Below, piece after piece: positions 17,171 through 25,807 of a stretch of 64,000 bases of DNA. The stretch spans positions 62,001-126,000 of the forward strand of contig NZ_CP109105.1 of the NCBI RefSeq assembly GCF_035917675.1. The letters run 5' to 3'. The position numbers and the translations under genes were made by a program. Each line of letters begins with the position of its first letter. Positions within the stretch are counted from its first letter, which is position 1. The DNA comes from Streptomyces sp. NBC_01775 (GTDB lineage: Bacteria > Actinomycetota > Actinomycetes > Streptomycetales > Streptomycetaceae). The notes under the pieces are model-generated. The model was not told where the DNA came from and searched no databases. It saw only the letters and a program-made list of their open reading frames with translations.

Positions 17171-17689
17171 TTGGGGTTCCCCTCCGTCCTGATGTGTGAG
17201 GGAACGGCCTGCTCCAGGCGTTCCTTGGCCTTGCGGCAGTGGTAGTCGACGGTGCTGTTCGTGACGCCGAGGTACCAGGCGATCTTGCTGGTCTCCAGGT
17301 TCAGCACATGACGCATGACGAGGGCGTCGAACTGCCGCGGGGGCAGCTTCCTGAGCCCGTTGAACAGGCCGATCTCACCGTCCAGGCGGCGCGAGTTTCT
17401 CCCGGAAGGAGTTCAGTTCCTGCGAGACCACGGTCTTGCGCAGGATCGCCCAGATCTGGCCTTGCATGTTGCTCTCAGTGAGCAGGGCGTCCCAGTGACG
17501 CAGGATCTCCAGGAACGCCCGGTGCACGGCGGCTTCGGCGGCCTGCTGACTGCCAGTTATCAGGCGGGCGTACTGGTGGTACGCCTCCTGGTTGGCCACG
17601 TACAGGGCCTCGAACTCCAGCGGCAGCGGCAGTGCTGCCTCGGCCACAGGGCTGCCGACGTCGTCCCAGTGGTGGGCATCTTCGCTCAT
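17167..17689 (-). pseudogene. ECF-type sigma factor with apparent frameshift
   Basis: The N-terminal frame (17689 to about 17390) gives a sigma region 2-like segment (FEALYVANQEAYHQYARLI, HRAFLEILRHWD). The C-terminal frame (about 17395 to 17167) gives region 4: LRKLPPRQFDALVMRHVLNL then TSKIAWYLGVTNSTVDYHCR. They meet at FREKLA / RRLDGEIGLF, where the repeated CGCGCC run appears to be one base too long or two short. The start ATG 17689 has an AAGAGGA site. A real frameshift mutation, an assembly error in a GC run or programmed shifting are all possible. Confidence 0.65.
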
Positions 17690-18485
17690 AAGTCCTCTTC
17701 GCTGAGGGCCGGAAGCGAAAGGTCATGGTCAAGCCCCTCCGCCCGTTGGTGACGGCCACTCAACTCCCCGAAACGGGCGGACACGCATGCGCCCGCCATC
17801 GAAAATCACACAGTGATCATGAAAGACTGCACGGCGTCACAAGATACCCGCCGGTAATGCTGCGTGACCTGGCCATTCGAAGATCACTCAAGCGAGCGGT
17901 CTATACCCATTCTTCACTTTCCGTGACGCACATCACAGGGGCACGGGCGCATGATCTGCCCTCCCCCGGGGGTGGCGCGCGCCCGCGCCGAACCACCCGC
18001 GCAAGACCCGCCGCTGCCGCCACACGCCCCCCTCCGGCTCCCGCCCCCACGGCGGCAACCTCGACAGCCTCGGGGATGACCGATCAGCCCTGCCACGACC
18101 GCGATACAGCAGGGCCGGGCCCGAACCGGCACCTGAAAGGGCCGCGTGAACGCGCCAAGGCAGGACGCACTAAAGGATGACGGAGGCGGCACGGCCGAGC
18201 TGGGCGCGGCGCACCGCCCGCTCACCATGCCCCTGTTGCGCGGCGAGTTGGCCGGGGGCTCGTCTCGCCCGGGTGCGCTGCAGCACCCGGACGTCGACGT
18301 CGGCCGCACGGCAGCTTCGCGGCCCGTACCGACGAGGTACTGGCGCAGGTGGCCCGGGAAGACACTCGGACCGAGCACGGCTACAGCACGCTCCCGCATC
18401 ACCCACTACCGACCGGGGCGCTGACACGTGACCGTAGGCTCCTGGGCGATCGTGTGATCGTCGTTCGGTCCGGTGGAGGGGCAGC
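17690..18485. other. Long intergenic stretch
   Basis: About 800 bases without a gene I can support. The part near 17800-17950 is less GC-rich and probably carries the promoter of the sigma gene. The part from 18140 to 18430 has open frames in all three plus-strand frames but no ribosome-binding site or family resemblance; it may be decayed coding sequence. Confidence 0.4.
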
Positions 18486-18851
18486 ATGGCCAGGAGAAGC
18501 GAAGTCGACCCGTCGGTATCCGGGTTCAAGCCGGGAGACCTCTCCCGCGCCGCGACGGTGTCCGCGCTCGCCCTGGTGGCGGCGGCCGTGGTGATGCTGT
18601 TCGTGCCCGTCAGCAGCGAGGGAGTAGACGAGCAGACGCCCTCGTGCGGGTCGATCGCCGCCCCGGCCGACGAGTTGCGCTACGGACAGACCGCCGACTA
18701 CGTCGCGTGCAACACACGGCATATCCGCCAGATCGGGTACGTCGGCCTCATCCTGGCTGGCGCCATCGGCTGCACAGTTCTCAGCTTCCTCACCCGGGTC
18801 GAGGGGCGAGGAACGAACCGCCCAACGACCACGGAGCCCGCAGAGCAGTAG
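18486..18851 (+). CDS. Small membrane protein, 121 aa
   Basis: A GGTGGAGGGG ribosome-binding site precedes ATG 18486. Two membrane segments are visible (AATVSALALVAAAVVMLFVP, about residues 22-41, and IGYVGLILAGAIGCTVLSFL, about 83-102), with two cysteines in the loop between them that could form a disulfide outside the cell. The function is unknown. It converges with the methyltransferase gene. Confidence 0.7.
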   Translation: MARRSEVDPSVSGFKPGDLSRAATVSALALVAAAVVMLFVPVSSEGVDEQTPSCGSIAAPADELRYGQTADYVACNTRHIRQIGYVGLILAGAIGCTVLSFLTRVEGRGTNRPTTTEPAEQ

Positions 18852-18869
18852 AACCCCAGGCCGGATCGC

Positions 18870-20036
18870 TCAGCCATTACCGAGGCCGGCGGGTGAGTTG
18901 ACCGGCGCCAGGAACCATCGAGGGCCGGTTTCGGGGTCACGGGCCCAGGCGTACTGCTCGCCCTCGGCCACGGTGAGCCCGTAGGCATACAGGTCGGGTG
19001 CCCCGTCGGCGAGCCACGCGTCCCATGCGGCCACGGCCTCTTCGGCCAGGCGTCGCGGCCCGCCCTCGCGTACCAGGAGCGTGCCGTCGCCGGCGGCGGT
19101 GAGCGATGCCCAGGAGGAGATGCCGTCGTGGAGCCAGGCGCTGGTCCCGTCCGCGTCGGTGGCGGTGGTCAGGCGCAGTCCGGACACGGCCACCCGCAGC
19201 GCGAAGCGAAGGTGCCAGTCCTGGTGAAGTGGCGTCAGATCGCGGGCGAGACCGTGTTCGTGGGCGGGCTCGTGGTCGGCGCGCAGCCGACGGAAGCCGA
19301 CGTGGCGGGGCGCGGTGTCGCGGGCGGGCATGAACTGGGCGAGGCCGCGGACATGCCCGACGGCCTGGCGCCCGTCCTCGGAGACGGTGAGCGCAACGTG
19401 TCCCAGACGCCCCCAGGGGGCGACGATCCGCGCGCCGGGCCGGGCCTGGGCCACCCAGCTCCAGGGGACCGTCTCGACGGAAAAGGTGACGATGATCCGC
19501 TCGTACCCGTCGCCGGGTACGTCACCCGCCTCGCCGCCCCCGATACGCACGTGGACGTCGGCCCCGGCCTGTTCCAGGCGCCGCCGCGCCGCGGCGGCAA
19601 GCTCGTCGTCGACTTCGACGCTGGTGACCTGTCCGCGCCCCGCCCGGTGCGCGAGCAGGGCGGCGTTCCAGCCGGTGCCGGTGCCCAGTTCCAGCACCCG
19701 CTGGCCGGGCCGCAGCCGAAGCGCGGCGAGCATGTCCGCCACGACCGCAGGACACGACAGGCTGGAGGCTGGCACGCCCTCGCGTAGAGAGGTGATGGTG
19801 GCCGCGTACGGGTCGCCGTACACCAGCCGCGCCCACACCACCGGGTCCGCGTCGCGGTCGACGGCTTGATAAGCGTGCCCGCCCCACTCCCATAGCCGTG
19901 CGGGCGCGAAGTCGTGGCGGGGCAGTGCCTCGAACGCCTCGCGTACCCACCGGGTCCGCGGCCACAGGCCACGCCGTTCCATCTCCTCCCACAGCGCCTG
20001 GCGGCGCGCGGCGAGCGCGGGCTCAGTCGTCGTCAT
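18870..20036 (-). CDS. PIMT-like methyltransferase
   Basis: The 388-residue protein has the protein-L-isoaspartate O-methyltransferase (PCMT/PIMT) fold: FEALPRHDFAP at 35-45, the SSLSCPAVVADML segment at 91-103 matching the family's SxSxP acceptor-site region, motif I RVLELGTGTGWN at 113-124 and EVDDELAAAARRRL. A C-terminal extension of about 170 residues is unlike housekeeping PIMT. Similar extended PIMTs act in graspetide and FxLD-type peptide clusters in actinobacteria, but no ATP-grasp or LanB partner is visible here. ATG 20036 is taken as the start; a 42-codon acidic reading frame overlaps it. Confidence 0.8.
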   Translation of the reverse strand: MTTTEPALAARRQALWEEMERRGLWPRTRWVREAFEALPRHDFAPARLWEWGGHAYQAVDRDADPVVWARLVYGDPYAATITSLREGVPASSLSCPAVVADMLAALRLRPGQRVLELGTGTGWNAALLAHRAGRGQVTSVEVDDELAAAARRRLEQAGADVHVRIGGGEAGDVPGDGYERIIVTFSVETVPWSWVAQARPGARIVAPWGRLGHVALTVSEDGRQAVGHVRGLAQFMPARDTAPRHVGFRRLRADHEPAHEHGLARDLTPLHQDWHLRFALRVAVSGLRLTTATDADGTSAWLHDGISSWASLTAAGDGTLLVREGGPRRLAEEAVAAWDAWLADGAPDLYAYGLTVAEGEQYAWARDPETGPRWFLAPVNSPAGLGNG

Positions 20037-20151
20037 CCTCGTCCTGCCGGTGCTGACCAGTGGCAGGGAGCGACTCCACCGCCCCGTCAGCGTTGTCTGG
20101 AGGCGGTGTGCCTCCGCCCAGGTCCGGCTCCGGTTCCTCGTGCCGTCCCAC
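20023..20151 (-). CDS. Possible 42-aa acidic leader peptide
   Basis: A GTG at 20151 is preceded by GAAGGGGGG about 8 bases upstream, and the frame runs to a TGA 14 bases inside the PIMT-like gene. The product is short and acidic, ends in QDEDDDD and has several further Asp/Glu residues. It could be a coupling leader or a substrate for the methyltransferase. Evidence is only the ribosome-binding site and the overlap. Confidence 0.35.
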   Translation of the reverse strand: MGRHEEPEPDLGGGTPPPDNADGAVESLPATGQHRQDEDDDD

Positions 20152-20294
20152 GACATCCACCCCCCTTCAATACCTGCGGAGTCCCTGGCTCTCATGGTGA
20201 CGCCCCCCAACCCACGCGGGTAGGTGCAGTGCGACACGGCAAGGATGCGGGGTGGCGCGGAGTGGCAGCAGCGCTTCCTGGCGATATGCCGAGG

Positions 20295-20527
20295 TCAGCG
20301 CGGAGGGAACGAGGCCAGATGACGGTCCCACTCGGCCGCCGCTTGCTGCAGGCAGGCGGCAGTGGCCTTGATCTTGACCACGTGCTCGTCCAAGCGCTCA
20401 TCGCCATCCAGCCATGGCGGCGCCGCTTCCCGGAAGAGCCGGACTCGCACCAGGCCAGAGCCATCGCGCCAGCAAGCGTGACTGAAGGACAGAACGGGCT
20501 CCAGAAAGCAATCCAGGCCGAGGCCCC
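20295..20527 (-). pseudogene. WapI-type immunity gene, 3' fragment
   Basis: This is a second copy of the last 75 or so codons of the WapI-like gene at 11924-12562: CFLEPVLSFSHACWRDGSG to EWDRHLASFPPR, then stop. About 200 bases are nearly identical to 12125-12335. The 5' part of the gene is missing; the sequence beyond 20527 is unrelated. It shows the natural end of the family and marks a duplication. Confidence 0.6.
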
Positions 20528-20607
20528 CAGTCCGACCTGGTCCGCACCGAGGCCGAGGGCACTGGTGGCGCAGACCGAGCGGCTGCGCTGACCGGAACAG
20601 ACGACCC

Positions 20608-20987
20608 GGCGACGGAACCCCAGCGCCCTGTCCACCCGCCGCACCCCCGGCCCCAACACCCCGGCCTTCCTGGAACACGCGCTCGCCGTCCTGCGGCCCA
20701 CCGGGCTGGACGGTGCGACGAAGATGGAGATCTTCGCCCAGCTCACCGCGTTCGTGGCCGGGCACGCCGCGCACGAGATCGCCCAGTCAGCGGCCTCGCG
20801 CTCCGCCGACCGGACCGCGGCCGAAGCCCGCTACCTCGCCGCTGTCGCAGCGGACGGCCACCACCCGGAACTCGCCGAAGCCCTCTCCACCCCCGGCCGC
20901 CCCCTCACCCCCGAACCCCCCGAACCCCCCTTCACCCGCTTCCTCAACCGCCTGATCGACGGCCTCGACACCGAGGACACCGAGTGA
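20608..20987 (+). pseudogene. TetR regulator, C-terminal fragment
   Basis: From about 20608 an open frame matches the ligand-binding C-terminal domain of TetR-class regulators (TPGPNTPAFLEHALAVL, LDGATKMEIFAQLTAFVAGHAA, then a proline-rich tail). The N-terminal DNA-binding domain is absent and the upstream sequence belongs to the WapI fragment. Not expected to be functional. Confidence 0.55.
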
Positions 20988-21171
20988 CCCCTCCGCGCGC
21001 GGCGGCTCCGCCCTGCTGGAGACGGTGGCAGCCTCTTGACGGTGGCCCAGCGCTACTGCCTGGGCCGCGCCCGGGGATCTGCCCCGCCTCCAGCTCGCGG
21101 TCACCTTCCGCCTCCAAGGCGGCCTTCACATGCTGCGTGCTGCTGCCGCGCAGTGCGTGAAGAGGCTCAGC

Positions 21172-21540
21172 TCACGGTTTGACGGTGAGCGTGCAGCCGG
21201 CCGGGACCCAGCCCTTGGTCCCCTGGTAGTTCACATACGTCCACAGCTTCTTCTCCCAGCCGCACAGGTCGTACCCCTGCCCGTTGCTATCGGCGCAGCT
21301 CGCCTGCTTGGCCTTCTTGCCCTTGGGCCAGAGGCCCCGCGCCGTCGAGTTGAGCTTCTTGGTCGCGCGGATCTTGACGCTCTCCTTGGCCCAGAGCGCC
21401 ATGCCCTTGTCGCATGCAGCACCCTTCACCGTCGCGGAAGCCTTCGCGGGCGCGACAGCCCCGGCTGAGACCGTCCCCGTGGTGAACAGTGCTGCCCCGG
21501 TCATCGCCGCGACAGCAAGCAGTGAAGCCACCTTGCGCAT
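21172..21540 (-). CDS. Secreted SH3-like protein, copy 1
   Basis: The 122-residue protein has a Sec signal peptide (MRKVASLLAVAAMTGAALF, cleavage near ASA/GAVA around residues 26-31) and a small SH3-like domain: KESVKIRATKKLNSTARGLW, WEKKLWTYVNYQGTKGWVPA, with four cysteines in the mature part. Bacterial SH3 domains of this sort bind cell-wall or other extracellular ligands. Its closest relative in the window is the divergent gene at 21999, showing a local duplication. Confidence 0.75.
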   Translation of the reverse strand: MRKVASLLAVAAMTGAALFTTGTVSAGAVAPAKASATVKGAACDKGMALWAKESVKIRATKKLNSTARGLWPKGKKAKQASCADSNGQGYDLCGWEKKLWTYVNYQGTKGWVPAGCTLTVKP

Positions 21541-21998
21541 ACACAAACCCCGTTCGCTCGAGCGAGCGCCCTGTGCGCCCGCGGTGGCGCGGAGTCTAGC
21601 CATTGGCGATCACTGCTTCGGCCAGGGGTGTGAATCTGCCGCTGGGTGTTCACGCGTTCCTCATCAGGTGTCATCGCCGTGCGCAAGCAGGGCCGATGAC
21701 ACCTTGATGCGGCTCGGGCGGGGCCAGACCCGTTCCCCGGATGTCGCCAAGGGGGAGCCTCACCTGACATGTACTTGGCTTCACGGTCGTAACACTTCTG
21801 TCAAGGCCACCCATGCGCCAACTGCCGTGTTCGGTACAGCAGGTAGCGTCTCCGAGGACCGCACAGTGTGCCGCTAACGGCTCGCACGGGACGGGGTGTA
21901 AGGGCGTCTTCTGCGGGCCGGGCCCGCGCCTGGCGCCCGCCCAGCCACCGTCCCCGGCCAGTTGGCATCCGCGAATGAACCCAAACGGAGAACACCAC
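21541..21998. other. Divergent intergenic stretch between SH3 genes
   Basis: About 460 bases separate the two divergently transcribed SH3-like genes. It must contain both promoters. I see no gene and no strong palindrome that I can support. Confidence 0.4.
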
Positions 21999-22379
21999 AT
22001 GAAGCTGAAGTTGCTGGGGCCCGCCATGGCCGCCGCAGCCCTCATCGGCGCCACCATGACCGGTGGTGTCGCCTCGGCGAGCACGGTCGCTGCCGCCCCC
22101 TCCACCGCAGCGGCCGAGACCGTCGCCGCGTCGGCCTGTAGCGAGCAGCTCGGCCCGGTCACGCCGAAGGAAAGCGTGAAGATCCGCGCGTCGAAGAGCG
22201 CGGGCGCCACCGCTCGTGGCTTGTGGCCGAAGGGCAAGAAGGGCTACCTCTGCTACGCCGGTGTGAAGAAGAACGGAGGAACCCACGGCCTGTGCACCAA
22301 GGGGACCAGCAAGAAGTGGTTCTACGTCTCCTACGGCAACACCAAGGGCTGGGTACCGGCCACCTGCGTCAACGCCTGA
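21999..22379 (+). CDS. Secreted SH3-like protein, copy 2
   Basis: The 126-residue paralog of the gene at 21172 has a signal peptide (MKLKLLGPAMAAAALIGATM, cleavage near ASAS) and the same domain (TPKESVKIRASKSAGATARG, then KKWFYVSYGNTKGWVPATC). A GGAG site lies 6-9 bases before ATG 21999. The cysteines are conserved between the two copies. The function is unknown; extracellular, probably wall-associated. Confidence 0.78.
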   Translation: MKLKLLGPAMAAAALIGATMTGGVASASTVAAAPSTAAAETVAASACSEQLGPVTPKESVKIRASKSAGATARGLWPKGKKGYLCYAGVKKNGGTHGLCTKGTSKKWFYVSYGNTKGWVPATCVNA

Positions 22380-22502
22380 CGAATCGATAGCCGGAACCGC
22401 CTGATCACCGGTCCCGGCCCGCACGGGCGAGGTCGGGCCTGACGCCCGACCGAACCCGTGGGGCCGTCCGTCCGGATCGGCCGGGACCTGTACACAAGGC
22501 CG

Positions 22503-22870
22503 AGCACGATTACGCGCGTCTGGTGGCTGAGGACTGCCGCACCGCAGGAGCCAAAGTCCGCCCCGACACACGCCGGTGGCAAGGAGCGGTCGAATCCGAA
22601 GTGCGCGAGCACGGCTTCGACGCCGTCATCGAGTCCGCGCTCGCCGACGCTGACGAATTCCGCGCCAGCGCCCGCGCGTACCGACGTTCCGCCCACGGGT
22701 CGAGATCGTGGCCCTGGCCACCCCGGAGGCCCTCAGCCAGTTCGGGCTCGTGGACCACATACTGGCCGAGGGCCGCTAGGACCTGGCGCAACCACGACAC
22801 CTGCGCGGGGGTCTGCCGCACACTGGCCGTCATCGAAGCCGAGCACTTGGCGGACCGGATCACCGTACCG
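22503..22870 (+). pseudogene. Zeta-toxin-like kinase remnant
   Basis: The readable pieces match the middle of zeta toxins, P-loop kinases that phosphorylate UDP-N-acetylglucosamine: HDYARLVAEDCRTAGAKVRP, GFDAVIESALADADEFRASA, then in another frame EIVALATPEALSQFGLVDHI, then in a third NHDTCAG and TLAVIEAEHLADRITV. The N-terminal Walker A is missing and there are at least two frameshifts. It runs directly into a different pseudogene at about 22870. Confidence 0.65.
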
Positions 22871-23178
22871 GCGCTTCCATCATCGTCCCCGGCCACGGGC
22901 CGGTGCTCGACCCGGCCGGACTGCGCGCCCACATGGACTGCCTCGGGCCACCTGCGCGACCGCACGCACGCCCTGCATGCTCGCGGGGTACCCGCCGTCA
23001 AGGGCCCCGTGCCATCGTCCGCGAGGGCCTTCGACCCGAACTCGGACCGGTGGAGCGGCTGGTGGTGACCATCGGTACGGAGTACCGCCAACTGGACAGC
23101 ACGGAGCCGGGGCCCCTCGCAGGGGTCCTGCCGGAGACGGTGGCCTTCGCCGACGAACTGGCCGCCCCTTCGTCCTGA
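22871..23178 (+). pseudogene. Metallo-beta-lactamase-fold protein remnant
   Basis: The 3' end of an MBL-fold hydrolase: IIVPGHGPVLDPAGLRAHM with the last metal-ligand His of the fold, then DRTHALHARG in frame, then RAIVREGLRPELGPVERLVV to FADELAAPSS in another frame. The N-terminal HxHxDH motif is absent. The fusion with the zeta remnant looks like a deletion joint. Confidence 0.5.
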
Positions 23179-23421
23179 GCACCGGTCGGCCGCCCGCGCC
23201 AGCCGTCTTCCGTTGCGCCTATTGCCACTGCGTATGCGCGGCCGGCCCATTCCCGGCGCCGACATCGGCCATGCACTCACCCGCTGCCGTAACTCGGCAC
23301 ATCGAAAGACCAGCAGCGGATCCCTTGTGGCGGATGTGCTCAGACGCAGGTAAGAATGCGGACGGGTGCGGCGCCCGACGGAAGTCCCGGCGACCCCACT
23401 CTCTTGCCAAGGGAGGGCACA

Positions 23422-24333
23422 GTGTTTGATTGTCCGAGGGCTGCCACCGCTTTGGTGTTGCTCTGCCTAGTCACCGGTTGCACGCAGGAGGAGAATTCCG
23501 AACCGAAGGCCGGAGCATCGGGAGTCGGCTCTGCGGAGGCGAGCAGGCCGACCGTTCCAGTCCCTGCGCCCGGAAAGGAGGCAAAGGCGATCGTCGTGCC
23601 GCTCGACCGCTATGCGCCCGCACCCGATGAGATGGGGGTCATCAAGGCCGCCGAGGACGTTCTGACCGGAAAGTGCATGCGCCGAAGGGGCCTGGAGTGG
23701 AAGCTGGCGCCGAGGGCATCCGCGAAAGACACCGAGCCGCGCAACCGCCGTCGCTACGGGGTCGTCGAACCTGTAATCGCGAAGATCTACGGCTACCATC
23801 TCCCTGCTGACCGTCCGACGGTCGCAAAGCGTTCAGCGGCGATGAGGGCAAGGGACAAGGGACTCGGTACGGCCGAGAAGAAGGCGGCCTATGGCTCGGG
23901 CCGCAAGTTGGGCGGCTGCGCGAAGAGGGCCAGGAAGGAGTTGGCGCAGGGCCTCCCCGACGCCGACTTCGGGCTGCTCAACAACACGATCGGCGCGACC
24001 TACGAGCAGTCCATGAAGGACCGGGCGGTAGTACGGGTCTTCCGGGCCTGGAGCGCCTGCATGAAAGAGCAGGGCTATCACTACACCAACCCGATGAAGG
24101 CCATCACGGACAAGCGATGGCTGAAGGGCGACCGGGTCTCCCGCATAGAAATACAACAGGCACGCGTCGATGTGCGCTGCAAGAAGCAGACGGATCTCGT
24201 GTCGGTCTGGAACGCGGCGGAGGACCGCATTCAGGAAAGAGCGATCAAGGCCGAGCCCGGCGCGTTCAAGGAACTGAAGCAGGTACAGCGGCAACGGATG
24301 GGCGCCGCGCATCGGGTACTGGAGGAGAGCTGA
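23422..24333 (+). CDS. Putative lipoprotein, 303 aa
   Basis: GTG 23422 has a GGGAGGG site at 23411-23417; the frame upstream has no good start. The N-terminus is a lipoprotein signal with lipobox VTGC (Cys20). The mature part is charged and helical with scattered cysteines (GKCMRRRGLEW, GGCAKRARKELA, WSACMKEQGYHY), a pattern seen in a Streptomyces family of secreted lipoproteins of unknown role. Attachment to the outer face of the membrane is expected. Confidence 0.75.
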   Translation: MFDCPRAATALVLLCLVTGCTQEENSEPKAGASGVGSAEASRPTVPVPAPGKEAKAIVVPLDRYAPAPDEMGVIKAAEDVLTGKCMRRRGLEWKLAPRASAKDTEPRNRRRYGVVEPVIAKIYGYHLPADRPTVAKRSAAMRARDKGLGTAEKKAAYGSGRKLGGCAKRARKELAQGLPDADFGLLNNTIGATYEQSMKDRAVVRVFRAWSACMKEQGYHYTNPMKAITDKRWLKGDRVSRIEIQQARVDVRCKKQTDLVSVWNAAEDRIQERAIKAEPGAFKELKQVQRQRMGAAHRVLEES

Positions 24334-24555
24334 GCGCGTTCCGTGGAAACTGCGCTGGCCGAATCGAAACTATATCAGTCTTTCAGGTCGACGCACCAGC
24401 CATCTCCACATTCGAATTCCATCGAATCTTGTTCACCTGCGGTCGTCTTGCTGCTCTACTCAGCTACGGCACCGGTGGCAAATGAGACTCCCGTTTCCAA
24501 AGCCGCCACCAGTAGGCAAATTTTCGTTCCCCTCAGCAAATGAAGGATGGCTCGC

Positions 24556-24972
24556 ATGAAGCGCAAGGTCGTTGGGGCGCTGGGCGCCCTGTCTCTGGGT
24601 GTGGCCTCATTGATGTGGTCGGGCACAACTGCACAGGCCCAGGAGAGCGAGAGGGCTACAGCCAACGACTCTCAACTGCAGGGCGCCTCCTGCGTGGGCA
24701 TGAGCATCTGTCTCTACGAGCACGACGACTACAAGGGGGACAGGCTCGTGATCCCCGACTGGAAGAACGTGCCGAGCCTCGCGGCGAAGGGGTTCGACAA
24801 CAAGGCCAGCTCGATAGCGAATCTGACAAAGTACGACGCGACCTTGTACACCAAGGCGAGCTACTCGGGCGCCACCTACGTCTCCAACGTGGATAGAGGC
24901 AACGGTCTGGACAGCGACTTGACCAACAACAATTTCGACAACAAGGCCAGTTCGCTCCAGTACAAGGACTGA
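24556..24972 (+). CDS. I36-type inhibitor-like secreted protein
   Basis: The 138-residue precursor has a Sec signal (MKRKVVGALGALSLGVASL, cleavage after AQA near residue 30). The mature part resembles peptidase inhibitor family I36/beta-gamma-crystallin-like proteins (SICLYEHDDYKGDRLVI, FDNKASSIANLT, and a second NNNFDNKASSLQY). I prefer ATG 24556 because AAGG lies 9 bases upstream; the ATG three codons earlier is too close to it. The target protease is unknown. Confidence 0.8.
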   Translation: MKRKVVGALGALSLGVASLMWSGTTAQAQESERATANDSQLQGASCVGMSICLYEHDDYKGDRLVIPDWKNVPSLAAKGFDNKASSIANLTKYDATLYTKASYSGATYVSNVDRGNGLDSDLTNNNFDNKASSLQYKD

Positions 24973-25279
24973 GGCCGTCCGTCCCCTCACCTCGTCTCAC
25001 CGTGCAGCCGCCATCCCAACCAGCCCGGCCGGCGCCGACCGGCCGCGCGGGACGTTGCGGCGAGGGGTGCCAAGGGGCGCGGGGCCGTCCTCATATGCAG
25101 CTCCGCCGCGTGGGCGCCTCCGACCACGCACCCCCGCAGCCTGCGGACGCCGGGCAGGGGGTGCCCCTTCACCGGACCGACCCGCCGGAGGCCCTAGTCC
25201 AGCAGGATTTCGCCGCCTGACCTGCGGATTTGGCTGGGCGGCCGGAGTGCAGCGGGTCATGGAGTGATGCGGGGCGGTC
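24973..25279. other. Intergenic stretch
   Basis: About 300 bases between the I36-like gene and the IS701 remnant. No gene recognised; open frames present are compositional. Confidence 0.4.
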
Positions 25280-25760
25280 TCACGGAGGCCGCCCCTCGAA
25301 CGAGCAACAACGCCTCATCAGGTAATGGCAGCGACGGGCGACTGCCTGGCGTCGTCGGCGCCAGTTCGACCAGTTCATCGCGTGGCGCCGGTCTCGATGT
25401 CCGCACAGGTGCGGGGGCCGGGGACGACAAGCTGCCAGGAGTCGCCGAACCTCCGCCACGGTGAGGTCGATGGCCCCAGCCGCCTCACCGGTTCCGCCCC
25501 TTTTTCCCGGGCCTGGTGAGTTGTGGCCGCCAGAAAGGCATGCGCGAGCATGGCAAGGGTGATAGCCGATACCAGCCCACGTAGCGACGGACCTCGTACT
25601 GATCCAGGCCGCACTCATTCTTCGCGGCCTGGAAACACTCCTCGATCGCCCAGCGCGACCCGGCGATCCGCACCAGTTCCCCACCGATGGTCTCCAAAGG
25701 GGCGTAGCCGAGGTAGATCGCGGATCAGCACCGCGCGCCCGTTCTCACCCAACCTGCCAC
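25280..25760 (-). pseudogene. IS701-type transposase remnant
   Basis: Pieces of an IS701/IS4-group transposase C-terminus are visible on the minus strand: YLGYAPLETIGGELVRIAGS, RWAIEECFQAAKNECGLDQY (with the Glu of the DDE triad), VRRYVGWYR, then in another frame ITLAMLAHAFLAATTHQARE and LTVAEVRRLLAACRP. At least two frameshifts and loss of the N-terminal two-thirds make it inactive. Confidence 0.7.
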
Positions 25761-25807
25761 GCCCCAACCCACTCACCTGCTGGCGTCACCCGCCACGTGG
25801 CGCATGT

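Noticed and set aside
18146..18424. 92-codon plus-strand frame in the long intergenic stretch
   Set aside because: No start signal, no family resemblance; all three frames are open because of base composition.
23356..23421. Earlier start of the lipoprotein gene
   Set aside because: It would place 22 polar residues before the lipoprotein signal; GTG 23422 has a GGGAGGG site and gives a proper signal peptide.
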